Source: Bacteroides sp. (GTDB lineage Bacteria > Bacteroidota > Bacteroidia > Bacteroidales > Bacteroidaceae). Taken from it: a stretch of 64,000 nucleotides of DNA. The position numbers were made by a program, and so were the translations under genes. Positions within the stretch are counted from its first letter, which is position 1, and each line of letters starts with the position of its first letter. Of the stretch, positions 15,834 to 26,172 are shown piece by piece. The notes under the pieces were generated by a model. It was not told the origin of the DNA. It ran no database searches and saw only the letters and a program-made list of their open reading frames with translations. Where the stretch lies: NCBI GenBank assembly GCA_017471925.1, contig JAFURM010000040.1:1-64000 (forward strand), in the 5' to 3' direction.

Positions 15834-17194
15834 TGATAGCGTTGGGTTATCAAGGTGTTGGGATAGTAGTGGGCCAGGATTTCCTCATAGGTATAGCCCT
15901 GTTCACCCATGACGGCAGCACCTATCTGACACAAGCCCACACCGTGTCCCCATCCGGCACCGGTCAGCACGAAGCGTGAAGGCAATTGTCCCTCCTCGAC
16001 CTGTTCCTTATCCACAACAAAGGCCGAGCTGTAGAGATGGGAAGAAGAGAGCGTGCGACGTATCTCCAGTTCCTTACCGATGACCATCGTACGCAAGGTA
16101 CCGACAATTTCCAGCCGGCTGATACGCCCGCTCCGTCCACGAGTCAGAGGGCGAAGGTCGACAATGCCGCCAAAGTCCACGCCTGAACGTTCACGCACCA
16201 AAGCTGCCAGCTCGTCCTGCGTATAGCTCACCTGCCAACGGAAGAAGTCGGTCGTTTCACGGTCGTAGTCGTTAAGCACCTGAGCAAGGATAGCCGCATC
16301 GGTCGTGTGACAAAAGGCTTCGGGAGAGGAACGAATCCACTTTTCGGCCTCCACTTCCCGAGTCAAGTCGGGCAGAGGGTGGTTTTCCAATGAGGCGGGA
16401 AGGTCGCGCTTGGCTTGCAGATAGGAGGGGAGACGGTTGGCCCAGCAGGTATTGAACTCCTCCAGTGCACCGCCGCAGCACTTGCTGAAACGGGCATCAC
16501 ACACCCGGCCTCCATGCACCAGCACCATACCGCGCGTCTCTTCCACAGCCTGACGCGCCTGATCACCCACCACGCGGGTAATACCCTGATAGCGTTGGCA
16601 ATGGTCGTCGGCACAGACATCATAGCCTGCATGAGCATCGCGTTCATACCAGCGGATGCGTTCGTTCTCATCCTCATGCATTCCTTTTGATGGGTCGTTG
16701 TCCGGCCATTCGGAAGCCTCCAGGAGGTTCACCAGCCAACTGCGGGAAATGATGGCATGAGCCTTGAGCAAGGCAGGAGAGGCCGTGGCACTCATCTCAC
16801 TGGAAATGACACTGGAGAGATAGGTTTCCAACGGCACGACGTTCACTGCCGTCACTTGGCCCTCCTCTTTAGAAATGAAATCCAGGAAACCGGGAAAGCG
16901 TTGGTTCTCCCGGCGTTCCCAATGGAACTGTTTGCCTATCACCACGTCATGCAGTTCAAAGTAGTCCTCCGGTGCCATCGGATCAAAACGCAAGGTTTCA
17001 TAAGAGGTGCCTTCCCAACGTATTTTCCGTCCGTCGGCCACCACGCGCTGCTCGCCCTTCACGAAACGGCAGCAAGTTACCACTCCACTGCACCAGGTAC
17101 CTACCATACGATAGAGTACGGGGAGAGTGAATACAATCTCATTTGCCGTCAGGATGCCTACCCTGAGCATCGGCTCTTTCGTCTTGTCCATCAT
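15830..17194 (-). CDS. SpoIID/LytB domain protein
   Basis: 454 residues. The SpoIID domain shows VVPLETYLSSVISSEM with the catalytic-type glutamate, LLKAHAIISRSWLV, CCGGALEE, and the C-terminal GAGWGHGVGLCQIGA. In sporulating bacteria SpoIID is a lytic transglycosylase acting on glycan strands denuded of stem peptides. I see no strong signal peptide, only a moderately hydrophobic N-terminus (ILTANEIVFTLPVLYRM), so its location is unclear. Overlaps ampG by four bases; two bases separate it from the DUF4922 gene. Fits the peptidoglycan theme. Confidence 0.85.
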   Translation of the reverse strand: MMDKTKEPMLRVGILTANEIVFTLPVLYRMVGTWCSGVVTCCRFVKGEQRVVADGRKIRWEGTSYETLRFDPMAPEDYFELHDVVIGKQFHWERRENQRFPGFLDFISKEEGQVTAVNVVPLETYLSSVISSEMSATASPALLKAHAIISRSWLVNLLEASEWPDNDPSKGMHEDENERIRWYERDAHAGYDVCADDHCQRYQGITRVVGDQARQAVEETRGMVLVHGGRVCDARFSKCCGGALEEFNTCWANRLPSYLQAKRDLPASLENHPLPDLTREVEAEKWIRSSPEAFCHTTDAAILAQVLNDYDRETTDFFRWQVSYTQDELAALVRERSGVDFGGIVDLRPLTRGRSGRISRLEIVGTLRTMVIGKELEIRRTLSSSHLYSSAFVVDKEQVEEGQLPSRFVLTGAGWGHGVGLCQIGAAVMGEQGYTYEEILAHYYPNTLITQRYQ

Positions 17195-17196
17195 CG

Positions 17197-18123
17197 TTAT
17201 ATATCTGTTAAATGTTCATTTTCCCAATTCAGGCACACCTCTTCCAGAATCCCCTTCACGTCCTCAACCGTCAGCTTCAGGAAATCCTCTTCACGCGGCA
17301 GGACCAACACACCGCCCAAGTCTACCGAAGCCGGACTGCACAAGATGCCCCTACCCTCCTCTACGGCATAGCACGAAGGCCGATGACGTTTGCGGGGAAA
17401 GAGTATCAGCACCCATTCACCCGCTTCGTAATAGCAGAGGATGTTGAGCATGGGTTCCACCTGCACACCGCCATCCACACCCTCTACACATTGCAAGGCT
17501 GCATAAAGGCGGGCAAAGAGGCGTTCGGCCTCCTCCGCCGAAGGAGAGGTCAGCACCAAGGCATGACGCGGTACATCATTCAAAGCAAGAAGAACGGCCT
17601 TCCCCTCACGGGCACAGACGCTGCCTACCCGATGCCGCCACTCTGCCTCCACGGGCATGAAGCCCCGATTACCAGCCTGGAAGTGGGCATGGTCGGGAGC
17701 GGAAGCCCCGCATAAGGGACCGTTATAGAAGACGGTATAGTCAGGGAGCAAGCGGGCCAACGCCAGCATATCCCTCATACGCGAAGCGATGCGTTGCGGC
17801 AGATGCTCCCGTTCCACAATCGTCAGATGGCGAGGGAATATAGGGAAGGGATTCAATAGGATTTCATAGTGTCCGCCGAAAGGAAGGGCTTGCTGCTCCG
17901 ACGGGCGATGGCAAAGGAAGCAGGGACGTTCCTGCAGGGAGGTTGCATCCACCTTGGCCGCCGAGGAGCGTATGCGTGCCGGATTGTACTGGAGGCGGAA
18001 GTGCATCTCGCCCCCCTCAACAGGGAAGCGAAGTTCCCTGACGCGCACCTCCCGCAAGGCCTCATAGTTGCGGCGGGCCATTTCCCACGTTGTGGTCTGT
18101 TCGGCAATCAATCGGTCAACCAT
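17197..18123 (-). CDS. DUF4922 protein, HIT/GalT-like nucleotidyl-transferase fold
   Basis: 308 residues. The central region shows RPCFLCHRPSEQQALPFGG, ILLNPFPIFPRHLTIVER and CGASAPDHAHFQAGNRGF. These resemble the HIT superfamily branch containing galactose-1-phosphate uridylyltransferase and GDP-L-galactose phosphorylase, where HxHxQ-type residues act on nucleotide sugars; here the motif is DHAHFQ. The biochemical reaction is not established. Its place between a glycosyltransferase and SpoIID hints at handling of activated sugars. Part of the six-gene operon. Confidence 0.72.
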   Translation of the reverse strand: MVDRLIAEQTTTWEMARRNYEALREVRVRELRFPVEGGEMHFRLQYNPARIRSSAAKVDATSLQERPCFLCHRPSEQQALPFGGHYEILLNPFPIFPRHLTIVEREHLPQRIASRMRDMLALARLLPDYTVFYNGPLCGASAPDHAHFQAGNRGFMPVEAEWRHRVGSVCAREGKAVLLALNDVPRHALVLTSPSAEEAERLFARLYAALQCVEGVDGGVQVEPMLNILCYYEAGEWVLILFPRKRHRPSCYAVEEGRGILCSPASVDLGGVLVLPREEDFLKLTVEDVKGILEEVCLNWENEHLTDI

Positions 18124-18128
18124 AGGCG

Positions 18129-19562
18129 TCAGTCTTCGTTGTTCTGCTTGATTCTCGCCAACAATTCCCAGGTACGGATGCGGTCCTTATAGCGATTGTT
18201 GGCATTCACTTTCTCGGGAGAGAGGGCTGCATCGGAGTTACCTTCCCAACGACGGCAGAGATAGAGAGGTTCGTAGATACGCCCTATGCGGTAGCGGCGG
18301 GCGAAGCGCAAGGCCACGGCATAGTCCTCGCCATAGCTGGTATTGGGCAGGCGCAACTGCCGAAGCAGCGGAGTGAAGAAGGCACGCGGTGCGCCCAATC
18401 CATTGATGCGCAAAGCGTTGTTATGTCCGTTATGGGGAGTCCACTCCCGATGGTCTATAACTCCGGGCGGCAGGGGATGCAGGTTGAAGTCGGTCATCAG
18501 GTAGCTACCCACGACCATAGCGCAACGTTGCTCCCTGAAGGCAGCCACCATCCGGGCCAGGGAATGTTCGTCCTTGTAAAGGTCATCACTGTCTAACTGC
18601 ACGACAAAACGTCCGCAACGTCCATCCTGCACACCCAGATTCCAACAACCTCCGATGCCCAAGTCTTCGCGAACAGGAATGAGATGTATCACTCGGGGGT
18701 CGTCCGCCCATTCACGGATGGCTTCGGTAGTGCCATCTGTGGAATGATTGTCCACCACGATGAGGTTGAAACGGAAGGCAGTCTGCTGGGTCAGCACGGA
18801 GCGCACGGCATCGCGGATGGTCGCCACACGATTGCGCACGGGGATGATGACCGAGGCTTCACAAGGGAAATCGCCATTATCCAGGTCTACCTCTTCATAT
18901 AGCGGCGGAAGATAGGCACCTACACACTTCAGATGTTCAGTGCAGACCTGCTCCATCTCTATCTGGCGTTCACGGTTACGCGGGTCCACATAGTCGAACT
19001 GTTTCTCACCGCTGAGACGGTGGTCAGTCTCTTCTTCCGTGTAGAGGTATTCGTTGATATGTATTAAAGGAGCTGTACGCGACAGCCTTAACCGCAAGTC
19101 ATAAAGTCCGGCATAACACCAGGCAGCAGCCTTCATCTCCCGCACCACCAGCTTCAGCCGTTCGGTGGAGATGAGTAACAGGGAGCCGAAGTCGAAATCA
19201 TCACGCAACGAGCCCGCCTGGTACTCAATGACCGGCGCGGCACAGCGTGCGCCCTGCACCATCTTGTAGCGGTCGGCATAGACCATTGCCGCCCCGCTAT
19301 CATCCATCACCTGCATCATACGCTCTAGAGCGTATGGCCCCAAAGCCATCGGGGATGAACCTATATATAATAAGGTGTAAGGAGCATCATTCCGCTCGGC
19401 CATCCGACAGATAGAGGCACTGCCCAATGGGGCTTCCAGCTCCAACAGGTGCACCTGTTGCACCCATCCGGTGGCCCGAAGTTCATGTTCCACTGCCTGC
19501 ATCACGTTTTCGTCCGAAGGCATCAGGAAAGCCGTTATCTTTTTCATTCCGTCCATATTCAC
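18129..19562 (-). CDS. Family 2 glycosyltransferase
   Basis: 477 residues. The GT-A domain begins at [20 protein letters not shown] (about residue 236), with [12 protein letters not shown], a [12 protein letters not shown] block and the metal-binding [19 protein letters not shown] and RRWEGNSD follow. The first 230 residues form a second, less typical domain ([19 protein letters not shown]) that looks like a degenerate GT-A half. No membrane span is seen, so it acts in the cytoplasm. Acceptor unknown. The start overlaps the symporter stop by four bases; internal ATGs at codons 3 and 6 are alternatives. Confidence 0.82.
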   Translation of the reverse strand: MNMDGMKKITAFLMPSDENVMQAVEHELRATGWVQQVHLLELEAPLGSASICRMAERNDAPYTLLYIGSSPMALGPYALERMMQVMDDSGAAMVYADRYKMVQGARCAAPVIEYQAGSLRDDFDFGSLLLISTERLKLVVREMKAAAWCYAGLYDLRLRLSRTAPLIHINEYLYTEEETDHRLSGEKQFDYVDPRNRERQIEMEQVCTEHLKCVGAYLPPLYEEVDLDNGDFPCEASVIIPVRNRVATIRDAVRSVLTQQTAFRFNLIVVDNHSTDGTTEAIREWADDPRVIHLIPVREDLGIGGCWNLGVQDGRCGRFVVQLDSDDLYKDEHSLARMVAAFREQRCAMVVGSYLMTDFNLHPLPPGVIDHREWTPHNGHNNALRINGLGAPRAFFTPLLRQLRLPNTSYGEDYAVALRFARRYRIGRIYEPLYLCRRWEGNSDAALSPEKVNANNRYKDRIRTWELLARIKQNNED

Positions 19563-21022
19563 TTATTCGTTTGAGAGCAATTCTTGTCCGACACCATCCA
19601 TGCGCCCAGGAAGGTCAACGCCGCATTGAGCAACAACAGTTCATAGCCCAGCTGATAACCGTCCAGCCAGCTTTCGGAGTGGAGCTGCAGGAAAAGGCAG
19701 AGAAGGGGCGAGAGGATGCACACCACAGGAATGTAACGGTCGCGCACCCGATGACGCTTCAGCAGAATGCCGAAGGCGAAGAGGCCCAAAATGGGGCCAT
19801 AGGTATAGCTGGCCAATGTATAGACCGCATCGATGATACTGGTGTTGTTCAGCAGGCCGATGACATAGATGACCACGGCCATCAGTACGGCCATCAGCAG
19901 ATGGATGTGCTTGCGCAGACGGGCCAGGCTCTCTTCCGAACGGTCTCCTGTGCCTACGATATCCACGGTAAAGGAGGTGGTGAGGGCGGTCAGGGCCGAG
20001 CCCGCTGCCGAATAGGCCGAGGAGATGAAACCGATGATGAACAGCACGCCGACCACAACCGGCAGTCCGGCACCGGTAGCCACCAACGGGAAGAGGTCAT
20101 CTCCCTTGCTCACCTGCAGGCCACGACTGGCCGCAAAGGTGTAGAGCAGTACACCCAGCATGAGAAACAGCGTGATGACCACCACCTGCATGGAAATGCT
20201 CACCATCATGTTCTTCTGAGCCTCACGGGTACTCCTGCAACTCAAGTTGCGTTGCATCAGGTCCTGATCCAAGCCTGTCATGGCTATCATGGTGAACATG
20301 CCCCCCAGGAACTGTTTCCAAAAGTATAGTTTGCTATCGGGATTGTCTAAGAACAGGATTCGCGACATGGGACTCTCAGTCACCGTCTGCAACACACCGG
20401 CTGCCGTGAGCTCCAATCCGTCGGCAATGTAGTAGATGCACATCACTACCGATACGATGAGGCAGAGGGTCTTCAGACTATCGGTCCACACCAGTGACTT
20501 CACACCGCCCCGATAGGTGTAGAGCCACACCAACGACACGCTGATTGCCACGTTCACCACGAATGGCACCTCCCAAGGCTCGAAGACCAACAGCTGCATG
20601 GCCGTGCATACCAGCAACAAGCGTACGGCCGCCCCCAACATTTTGGAGATGAAGAAGAACCAGGCACCGGCCCGATAGGTGGAGGTTCCGAAGCGGTTCT
20701 GCAGGTATTGGTAGATGGAGGTGAGGTTCATGCGATAGAACAACGGCGTCAGCACGAAGGCAATCACCAGCTGACCGGCCACGAAGCCCAACGTCATCTG
20801 CAGGTAAGAAAAACTGCTTCCACCCACCATGCCCGGCACCGACACGTAGGTCACTCCCGACATGCTGGCACCAATCATGGCAAAGGCCACGACATACCAC
20901 GAAGAACGTCGGTTTCCTGTGAAGAAACCGGCATTGTCAGCCTTTCGGCCTGCTACATAAGAGACTGTGAACAGCAGTGCAAAATAGACTGCGACAGTAA
21001 GGACAATCAGTAACGGAGACAT
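19559..21022 (-). CDS. Sodium:solute symporter (SSS family)
   Basis: 487 residues from the ATG complementary to 21020-21022; the open frame extends upstream, but that part covers the promoter at 21046-21053. About 13 hydrophobic segments, with [20 protein letters not shown] and [16 protein letters not shown] characteristic of SSS transporters. A second block is [15 protein letters not shown]. First gene of the operon with GT2, DUF4922, SpoIID, ampG and BadF kinase. In Tannerella an SSS-family protein (MurT) carries N-acetylmuramic acid alongside MurK; this gene may have a comparable role, which is inference from context. Confidence 0.85.
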   Translation of the reverse strand: MSPLLIVLTVAVYFALLFTVSYVAGRKADNAGFFTGNRRSSWYVVAFAMIGASMSGVTYVSVPGMVGGSSFSYLQMTLGFVAGQLVIAFVLTPLFYRMNLTSIYQYLQNRFGTSTYRAGAWFFFISKMLGAAVRLLLVCTAMQLLVFEPWEVPFVVNVAISVSLVWLYTYRGGVKSLVWTDSLKTLCLIVSVVMCIYYIADGLELTAAGVLQTVTESPMSRILFLDNPDSKLYFWKQFLGGMFTMIAMTGLDQDLMQRNLSCRSTREAQKNMMVSISMQVVVITLFLMLGVLLYTFAASRGLQVSKGDDLFPLVATGAGLPVVVGVLFIIGFISSAYSAAGSALTALTTSFTVDIVGTGDRSEESLARLRKHIHLLMAVLMAVVIYVIGLLNNTSIIDAVYTLASYTYGPILGLFAFGILLKRHRVRDRYIPVVCILSPLLCLFLQLHSESWLDGYQLGYELLLLNAALTFLGAWMVSDKNCSQTNK

Positions 21023-21045
21023 ACGATTTTCTTTTTGTTCGGGAG

Positions 21046-21053
21046 CAAAGATA
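21046..21053 (-). promoter_or_regulatory. Predicted -7 box of the six-gene salvage operon
   Basis: TATCTTTG on the minus strand, 23 bases upstream of the symporter ATG. No good -33 match. No other promoter-like site was noticed until the operon's end at 13667. Confidence 0.5.
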
Positions 21054-21212
21054 CAATAAAAGAGAAGAAAGTGAAATCTCTCCCCTGACAAATTCCCGGA
21101 TTCAGCCGAAATATGTTCTCCTTTCCTCTACAGGCCCTTGTCTTGACCTTGCTCAAAAAAGCCTAAAAAAGCGATACATTTAGCGAAAAATGCGAGAATA
21201 AGAAGATGGATA

Positions 21213-21244
21213 TTGTTATGTAACAGAATTAATTCGTACTTTTG
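21213..21244 (+). promoter_or_regulatory. Predicted promoter of the rhomboid operon
   Basis: TACTTTTG at 21237-21244 with TTGT at 21213-21216, spacer 20 bases. The start codon is 48 bases further on. Confidence 0.55.
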
Positions 21245-21292
21245 CAACGAACAGGACATATGTCCCGTGTGTATATTTGAATAGAAGAGATT

Positions 21293-22033
21293 ATGAACAA
21301 TATGCCCCCTATAACAAAGAATCTGCTAATTATCAACGTGCTGGCATTCTTTGGTTCATACGTTATCCGACAAGTCTATGGCATTGATGCCGACCGCTAC
21401 CTGGGTCTGCACCTCTTCCTGTCGGACAATTTCAACCTGCTGCAACCGCTGACCTACATGTTCATGCACGGCGGCTTCAGCCACCTGCTCTGCAACATGT
21501 TTGCCCTGTGGATGTTCGGACGTGTCCTGGAGCAGATGTGGGGCGGCAAGCGTTTCCTCCTCTTCTACTTGGTGTGCGGCATCGGAGCGGGACTTGTGCA
21601 GGAAGCCGTTCAGGGCATCCGCTTTCTTACGGCGGAAGCCGGCATGTCGCCCGACGAGGTGGAGGCTGTACTGGCTCACGGAACCAATGCCTGGAACGAA
21701 GGGAAGAACTTCATCGCGCCCCAGATGGCCCACTTGAACGCCTTGCTGAACAGTGGCACCGTAGGAGCATCCGGCAGCATATTCGGTATCCTGTTGGGAT
21801 TTGGCATGAGTTTCCCTGAAGAGCGCATCTTCGTCATGCCCCTGCCCTTCCCCATCAAGGCCAAGTATTTCGTGGCCGGCTATGCGGTCATTGAGATTCT
21901 GATGGGCATGGCCAATAACCCCTATGACAACGTGGCCCACTTTGCCCACCTTGGAGGAATGGTCTTCGGCTTCCTCCTCATCATGTATTGGAAACGAAAA
22001 AACAGAAACAATGGCTACTACTATTATAACTGA
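21293..22033 (+). CDS. Rhomboid-family intramembrane serine protease (first of two)
   Basis: 246 residues with six or so membrane segments. The catalytic pair is visible: Ser160 in GASGSIFG and His219 in AHFAHLGG. The L1-type motif HGGFSHLLCNMFALWMFG is also present. Rhomboids cleave substrate helices inside the membrane; the substrates here are unknown. ATG at codon 4 (MPPI) is an alternative start. The 3' end overlaps the next rhomboid gene by 23 bases. Confidence 0.9.
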   Translation: MNNMPPITKNLLIINVLAFFGSYVIRQVYGIDADRYLGLHLFLSDNFNLLQPLTYMFMHGGFSHLLCNMFALWMFGRVLEQMWGGKRFLLFYLVCGIGAGLVQEAVQGIRFLTAEAGMSPDEVEAVLAHGTNAWNEGKNFIAPQMAHLNALLNSGTVGASGSIFGILLGFGMSFPEERIFVMPLPFPIKAKYFVAGYAVIEILMGMANNPYDNVAHFAHLGGMVFGFLLIMYWKRKNRNNGYYYYN

Positions 22034-22901
22034 CCTGAAAGAGAAGTTCCGGCACGGCAACATCTGCACGCGCTTCATCTTCATCAATGTGGCGGTGTTC
22101 CTCGTCACGGCGCTCACAGGTATCTTCCTGCTGCTCTTCAACCGCAGTGCAACAGGCATCTTTGAATGGGTGGAACTACCGGCCTCCCTGCCGCGTTTCA
22201 TCATGCAGCCCTGGTCATTGCTGACCTACATGTTCATGCACAGCGGTGTACTGCACCTGTTGTTCAACATGCTGTGGCTCTACTGGTTCGGCACGCTCTT
22301 CCTCTACTATTTCTCAGCCAAGCACCTGCGGGGAGTCTACATCCTGGGAGGCATCTGTGGCGGCCTGCTCTTCATGCTGGCCTATAACCTCTTCCCCTAC
22401 TTTCAGGTATTGGTTCCCCATTCGTTCATGCTGGGAGCATCGGCCTCGGTGCTCGCCATCGTAGCCGCTACGGCCTATCGTGAGCCCAACCACCCCGTAC
22501 AGCTTTTCCTTTTCGGCACTGTACGCCTGAAATATCTGGCATTAGTGGTCATCGGCATGGACCTGCTGTTCATCACTTCCGACAACGGCGGTGGACACAT
22601 TGCCCACCTGGGCGGTGCATTGGCCGGTCTGTGGTTTGCCATGAGCCTGAGCAAGGGGCATGATGTCACCAAGTGGATCAACGGAACGATTGATGCCGTA
22701 ACGGGCCTCTTCGCCCCCCGTCCACGCAAGCCCAAGATGAAGGTGAACTATGGCGGGAGGGGCCAGGATTACGACTACAACGCCCGCCGGAAAGCACAAA
22801 ACGATGAGGTGGACCGCATTCTGGACAAACTGAAGAAATCGGGCTACGAAAGCCTGACCACCGCAGAGAAACAGGCACTTTTTGATGCCAGCAAACGATA
22901 A
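22011..22901 (+). CDS. Rhomboid-family intramembrane serine protease (second of two)
   Basis: 296 residues from the ATG at 22011, which gives the natural start MATTIITDLKEKFRHGNIC; the longer frame from 21924 only overlaps the first rhomboid. Ser144 in LGASASVLAI and His199 in HIAHLGGALAG form the expected dyad; the usual GxSG is GxSA here. The L1 motif is HSGVLHLLFNMLWLYWFG. A cytoplasmic tail of about 70 residues, rich in Lys and Arg and ending in LKKSGYESLTTAEKQAL, follows the last span. Overlap suggests coupled translation with the first gene. Confidence 0.9.
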   Translation: MATTIITDLKEKFRHGNICTRFIFINVAVFLVTALTGIFLLLFNRSATGIFEWVELPASLPRFIMQPWSLLTYMFMHSGVLHLLFNMLWLYWFGTLFLYYFSAKHLRGVYILGGICGGLLFMLAYNLFPYFQVLVPHSFMLGASASVLAIVAATAYREPNHPVQLFLFGTVRLKYLALVVIGMDLLFITSDNGGGHIAHLGGALAGLWFAMSLSKGHDVTKWINGTIDAVTGLFAPRPRKPKMKVNYGGRGQDYDYNARRKAQNDEVDRILDKLKKSGYESLTTAEKQALFDASKR

Positions 22902-22919
22902 TCCTTCATCCTCCCTGCA

Positions 22920-24035
22920 ATGAGACACTTAGGAAAGCTGGTACGTCTGCTGCTGTTGACCGTCAACACCCTCTTCGTTCTGTTGCTGCTACTGACAGCC
23001 TACAGTCCCTACATCACTCCAACGGAACATCCCATGCTCTCGTGCATGGGTCTGACATTCCCCATATTTGCCTGCATCAACGGGTGCTTCCTGATATTCT
23101 GGCTCATCTGCTGTCAATACAAGGCCGCACTGTTGCCACTGGCCGCTTTCCTGCTGTGCTATCCGCAACTGCACAGTCTGCTTCCCCTGAACTTCGGCGG
23201 AGAGCAACAGCCGGAAGGAAGCATCAAACTGCTCTCCTACAACGTCATGGGATTCAACGGAACGGCAAAGGAGAAGAGCAATGACAACTCCATTCTGAAC
23301 TATCTGAAGAGAAGCGGGGCCGACATCATCTGTCTGCAAGAATATGCCACGGCCAACCAGGCAGGCGGAGTGACACAGAAAGAGGTGGAGAAGGCTCTGA
23401 AAGCCTATCCCTATCACCGCATCAACACCGTGGGCAGCGGGCAGGGAGGCCACACCAACCAACTGGCCTGTTACTCCAAGTACCCCATCCTCACCGCCCA
23501 TACATTGAGATACGAGAGTGCCTACAACGGTTCGGTGTGCTACACCATCCGGATGGGCAAGGACACCCTGACACTCATCAACAACCATCTGGAGTCGAAC
23601 AAGCTAGAGAAAGAGGAGAAGGAGGCGTATGAAGAGATGTTGCGCGACCCGGAAAAGGAGAAGGTGAAGAGCAATGTCCGCCAACTGATACACAAACTGT
23701 CTGAAGCAGCGGCCATCCGCGCCCCACAAGCAGACAGCATTGCACGAGAAGTGGCACGAAGAGGATACCGGCACACCGTTGTCTGCGGCGACTTCAACGA
23801 CACCCCCATATCCTATGCCCACCACACCATCGCGAAAGGACTGAAGGATGCCTTTACCACTTCAGGGTGCGGACCGGGATTCTCCTACAACAAGAACAAG
23901 TTCTACTTCCGCATAGACAACATCCTGCATACCCCCGACCTGCAGGCCCACGGCTGCAAGGTGGACCGCTCCATCGGGAGCTCCGACCACTACCCCATCT
24001 GGTGTTACCTGAGCCGGAAGAGCAACGACGAATAA
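22920..24035 (+). CDS. Membrane-anchored endonuclease/exonuclease/phosphatase (EEP) family protein
   Basis: 371 residues. Three hydrophobic segments fill residues 1-100, then an EEP hydrolase domain: LLSYNVMGFN, IICLQEYA (metal-binding Glu), LINNHLES, VVCGDFNDTP and SSDHYPIW. The domain sits outside the cytoplasm if the three spans are all inserted with the N-terminus inside. The family includes nucleases and phospho- or lipid-phosphatases; substrate cannot be told. Lies 18 bases after the second rhomboid, so the three genes form one operon. Confidence 0.85.
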   Translation: MRHLGKLVRLLLLTVNTLFVLLLLLTAYSPYITPTEHPMLSCMGLTFPIFACINGCFLIFWLICCQYKAALLPLAAFLLCYPQLHSLLPLNFGGEQQPEGSIKLLSYNVMGFNGTAKEKSNDNSILNYLKRSGADIICLQEYATANQAGGVTQKEVEKALKAYPYHRINTVGSGQGGHTNQLACYSKYPILTAHTLRYESAYNGSVCYTIRMGKDTLTLINNHLESNKLEKEEKEAYEEMLRDPEKEKVKSNVRQLIHKLSEAAAIRAPQADSIAREVARRGYRHTVVCGDFNDTPISYAHHTIAKGLKDAFTTSGCGPGFSYNKNKFYFRIDNILHTPDLQAHGCKVDRSIGSSDHYPIWCYLSRKSNDE

Positions 24036-24062
24036 CGTAAACACATATTATATTTAATACTT

Positions 24063-26150
24063 ATGAGACTGAAGAGTAACTTATTAATTTTAGCAGCAAG
24101 TTGTATGATGTACTCCTGCACAACCCCTACCCCGCAGAATCCTTTCTTTAGCGAGTTTCAAACCCCTGACGGCGTTCCTCCGTTCAATGAAATCAAACTG
24201 GAACATTACGAACCGGCCTTCATGCAAGGCATGGACGAGCAGAACGAGCTTATCCGTAGCATCGTGGAAAGCACAGAAGCACCCACTTTCGAGAATGTCA
24301 TCGTAGCCTTAGACAACAGCAGCCCCATGTTGGACCGCGTGGGAGGCGTCTTCTTCAATCTGACCGAAGCCGAGACGACCGATGATCTGACCGCTCTCTA
24401 CATGAAGATGGCCCCTGTGCTCTCCGAACACGACGACAACATCCTGCTGAACCAGCAACTGTTTGCTAAAATCAAGGCTGTCTATGAACAGCGGGAGTCC
24501 CTGAACCTGAACACCGAGCAGAACCGTCTGTTAGAGAAGACCTACAAACGCTTCGTCCGTTCGGGAGCCAATCTGCCCGCCGACAAGCAGGAACGCCTGC
24601 GTGAAATCAACAAGCAGCTTTCCACCCTCGGCATCAGCTTCGACAAGAACATCCTGAACGAGAACAACTCCTTCAAGCTCTTCGTTGAAAAGAAGGAAGA
24701 GTTAGAGGGCCTGCCCGAGTGGTTCAAGCAAAGCGCAGCGGCCGAAGCAAAAGCCGCAGGCGAAGAGGGTAAGTGGCTCTTCACCCTGCACAACGCCAGC
24801 CGTCTGCCCTTCCTGCAATATGCCGCCAACCGCAACCTTCGCGAACAACTGTACAAAGCCTACATTAACCGCGGCAACAACGACTCGGCCAACAACAACG
24901 TGAAAATCATCACAGACATCGTGTCCCTGCGCTTAGAGAAGGGCAAACTGCTGGGCTATGACTCCTACTCCAACTTCGTGCTGGACAACACGATGGCCAA
25001 GAATGCACCGACCGTAATGGCATTCCTGAACGAGCTGTGGAACTATGCCCTGCCCAAGGCCAAGGCTGAAGCGGCCGAACTGCAACAAGTCATGGACAAG
25101 GAAGGCAAAGGCGAGAAGCTGGAAGCCTGGGACTGGTGGTACTACACCGAGAAGCTCCGCAAGGAGAAATACAACCTGGAAGAGGAGGACATCAAGCCCT
25201 ACTTCAAGTTGGAGAACGTGCGTGAAGGTGCCTTTGCCGTGGCCAACAAACTCTATGGCATCACACTGACCAAGCTGGAGGGCATCCCCGTCTACCATCC
25301 CGATGTGGAGGTTTTCGAAGTGAAAGACAGCGACGGCTCCCAACTGGGCATCTTCTACGTGGACTACTTCCCCCGCACAGGCAAGAGCGGTGGTGCCTGG
25401 ATGAGCAACTACCGCGAGCAGCAGGGTGACGTTCGTCCCCTGGTGTGCAACGTGGCCAGCTTCACCAAGCCCATCGGCGACACCCCCTCCCTGCTCACCA
25501 TCGACGAAGTGGAGACACTGTTTCATGAGTTCGGCCACGCCCTGCACGGCCTACTCACCAAATGCCAATACAAGGGTACCTCGGGCACTAACGTCGCACG
25601 CGACTTCGTGGAACTTCCCTCGCAAATCAACGAGCACTGGGCCACTGAGCCCGAAGTGCTGAAGATGTATGCCAAGCACTACAAGACCGGCGAGACAATC
25701 CCCGACGAACTGATAGAGAAGATACTGAAGCAGAAGACCTTCAACCAAGGCTTCATGACCACGGAACTGTTGGCGGCCGCCATCCTGGACATGAACCTCC
25801 ACAACCTGACCGACACGGAAGGACTGGACGTGATGGCTTATGAAAAGGAGGCAATGGATGCCTTAGGACTGATTCCGGAGATTGCTCCCCGCTATCGCAC
25901 CACCTACTTCAGCCACATCATCGGAGGCTATGCCGCAGGCTATTACAGCTACCTCTGGGCCAACGTGCTGGACAACGACGCTTTCGAAGCCTTCAAGGAG
26001 AACGGTATCTTCGATGCCAAGACCGCACACCTCTTCCGCAGCCATGTGCTGGAGAAGGGAGACAGCGACGATCCCATGACACTTTACAAGAATTTTCGTG
26101 GTGCCGAGCCCAAGCAAGAGGCTATGCTGAAAAACCGTGGAATGAAGTAA
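24063..26150 (+). CDS. dcp: M3-family metallopeptidase, peptidyl-dipeptidase Dcp-like lipoprotein
   Basis: 695 residues. Zinc site H488EFGH492 in TLFHEFGHALHGLL, with the downstream glutamate in FVELPSQINEHW. The N-terminus has two possible lipobox cysteines (LAASC and MYSC, residues 14 and 19), so it is an exported lipoprotein. Dcp removes C-terminal dipeptides from oligopeptides. Length fits. It follows the EEP gene by 27 bases with no promoter of the usual type between, so it may share the rhomboid transcript. Confidence 0.92.
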   Translation: MRLKSNLLILAASCMMYSCTTPTPQNPFFSEFQTPDGVPPFNEIKLEHYEPAFMQGMDEQNELIRSIVESTEAPTFENVIVALDNSSPMLDRVGGVFFNLTEAETTDDLTALYMKMAPVLSEHDDNILLNQQLFAKIKAVYEQRESLNLNTEQNRLLEKTYKRFVRSGANLPADKQERLREINKQLSTLGISFDKNILNENNSFKLFVEKKEELEGLPEWFKQSAAAEAKAAGEEGKWLFTLHNASRLPFLQYAANRNLREQLYKAYINRGNNDSANNNVKIITDIVSLRLEKGKLLGYDSYSNFVLDNTMAKNAPTVMAFLNELWNYALPKAKAEAAELQQVMDKEGKGEKLEAWDWWYYTEKLRKEKYNLEEEDIKPYFKLENVREGAFAVANKLYGITLTKLEGIPVYHPDVEVFEVKDSDGSQLGIFYVDYFPRTGKSGGAWMSNYREQQGDVRPLVCNVASFTKPIGDTPSLLTIDEVETLFHEFGHALHGLLTKCQYKGTSGTNVARDFVELPSQINEHWATEPEVLKMYAKHYKTGETIPDELIEKILKQKTFNQGFMTTELLAAAILDMNLHNLTDTEGLDVMAYEKEAMDALGLIPEIAPRYRTTYFSHIIGGYAAGYYSYLWANVLDNDAFEAFKENGIFDAKTAHLFRSHVLEKGDSDDPMTLYKNFRGAEPKQEAMLKNRGMK

Positions 26151-26172
26151 TTATGCAAATATTTGACGGTCT

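Noticed and set aside
13667..21022. Polysaccharide utilisation locus
   Set aside because: No SusC/SusD pair or glycoside hydrolase; AmpG and SpoIID point to cell-wall material instead.
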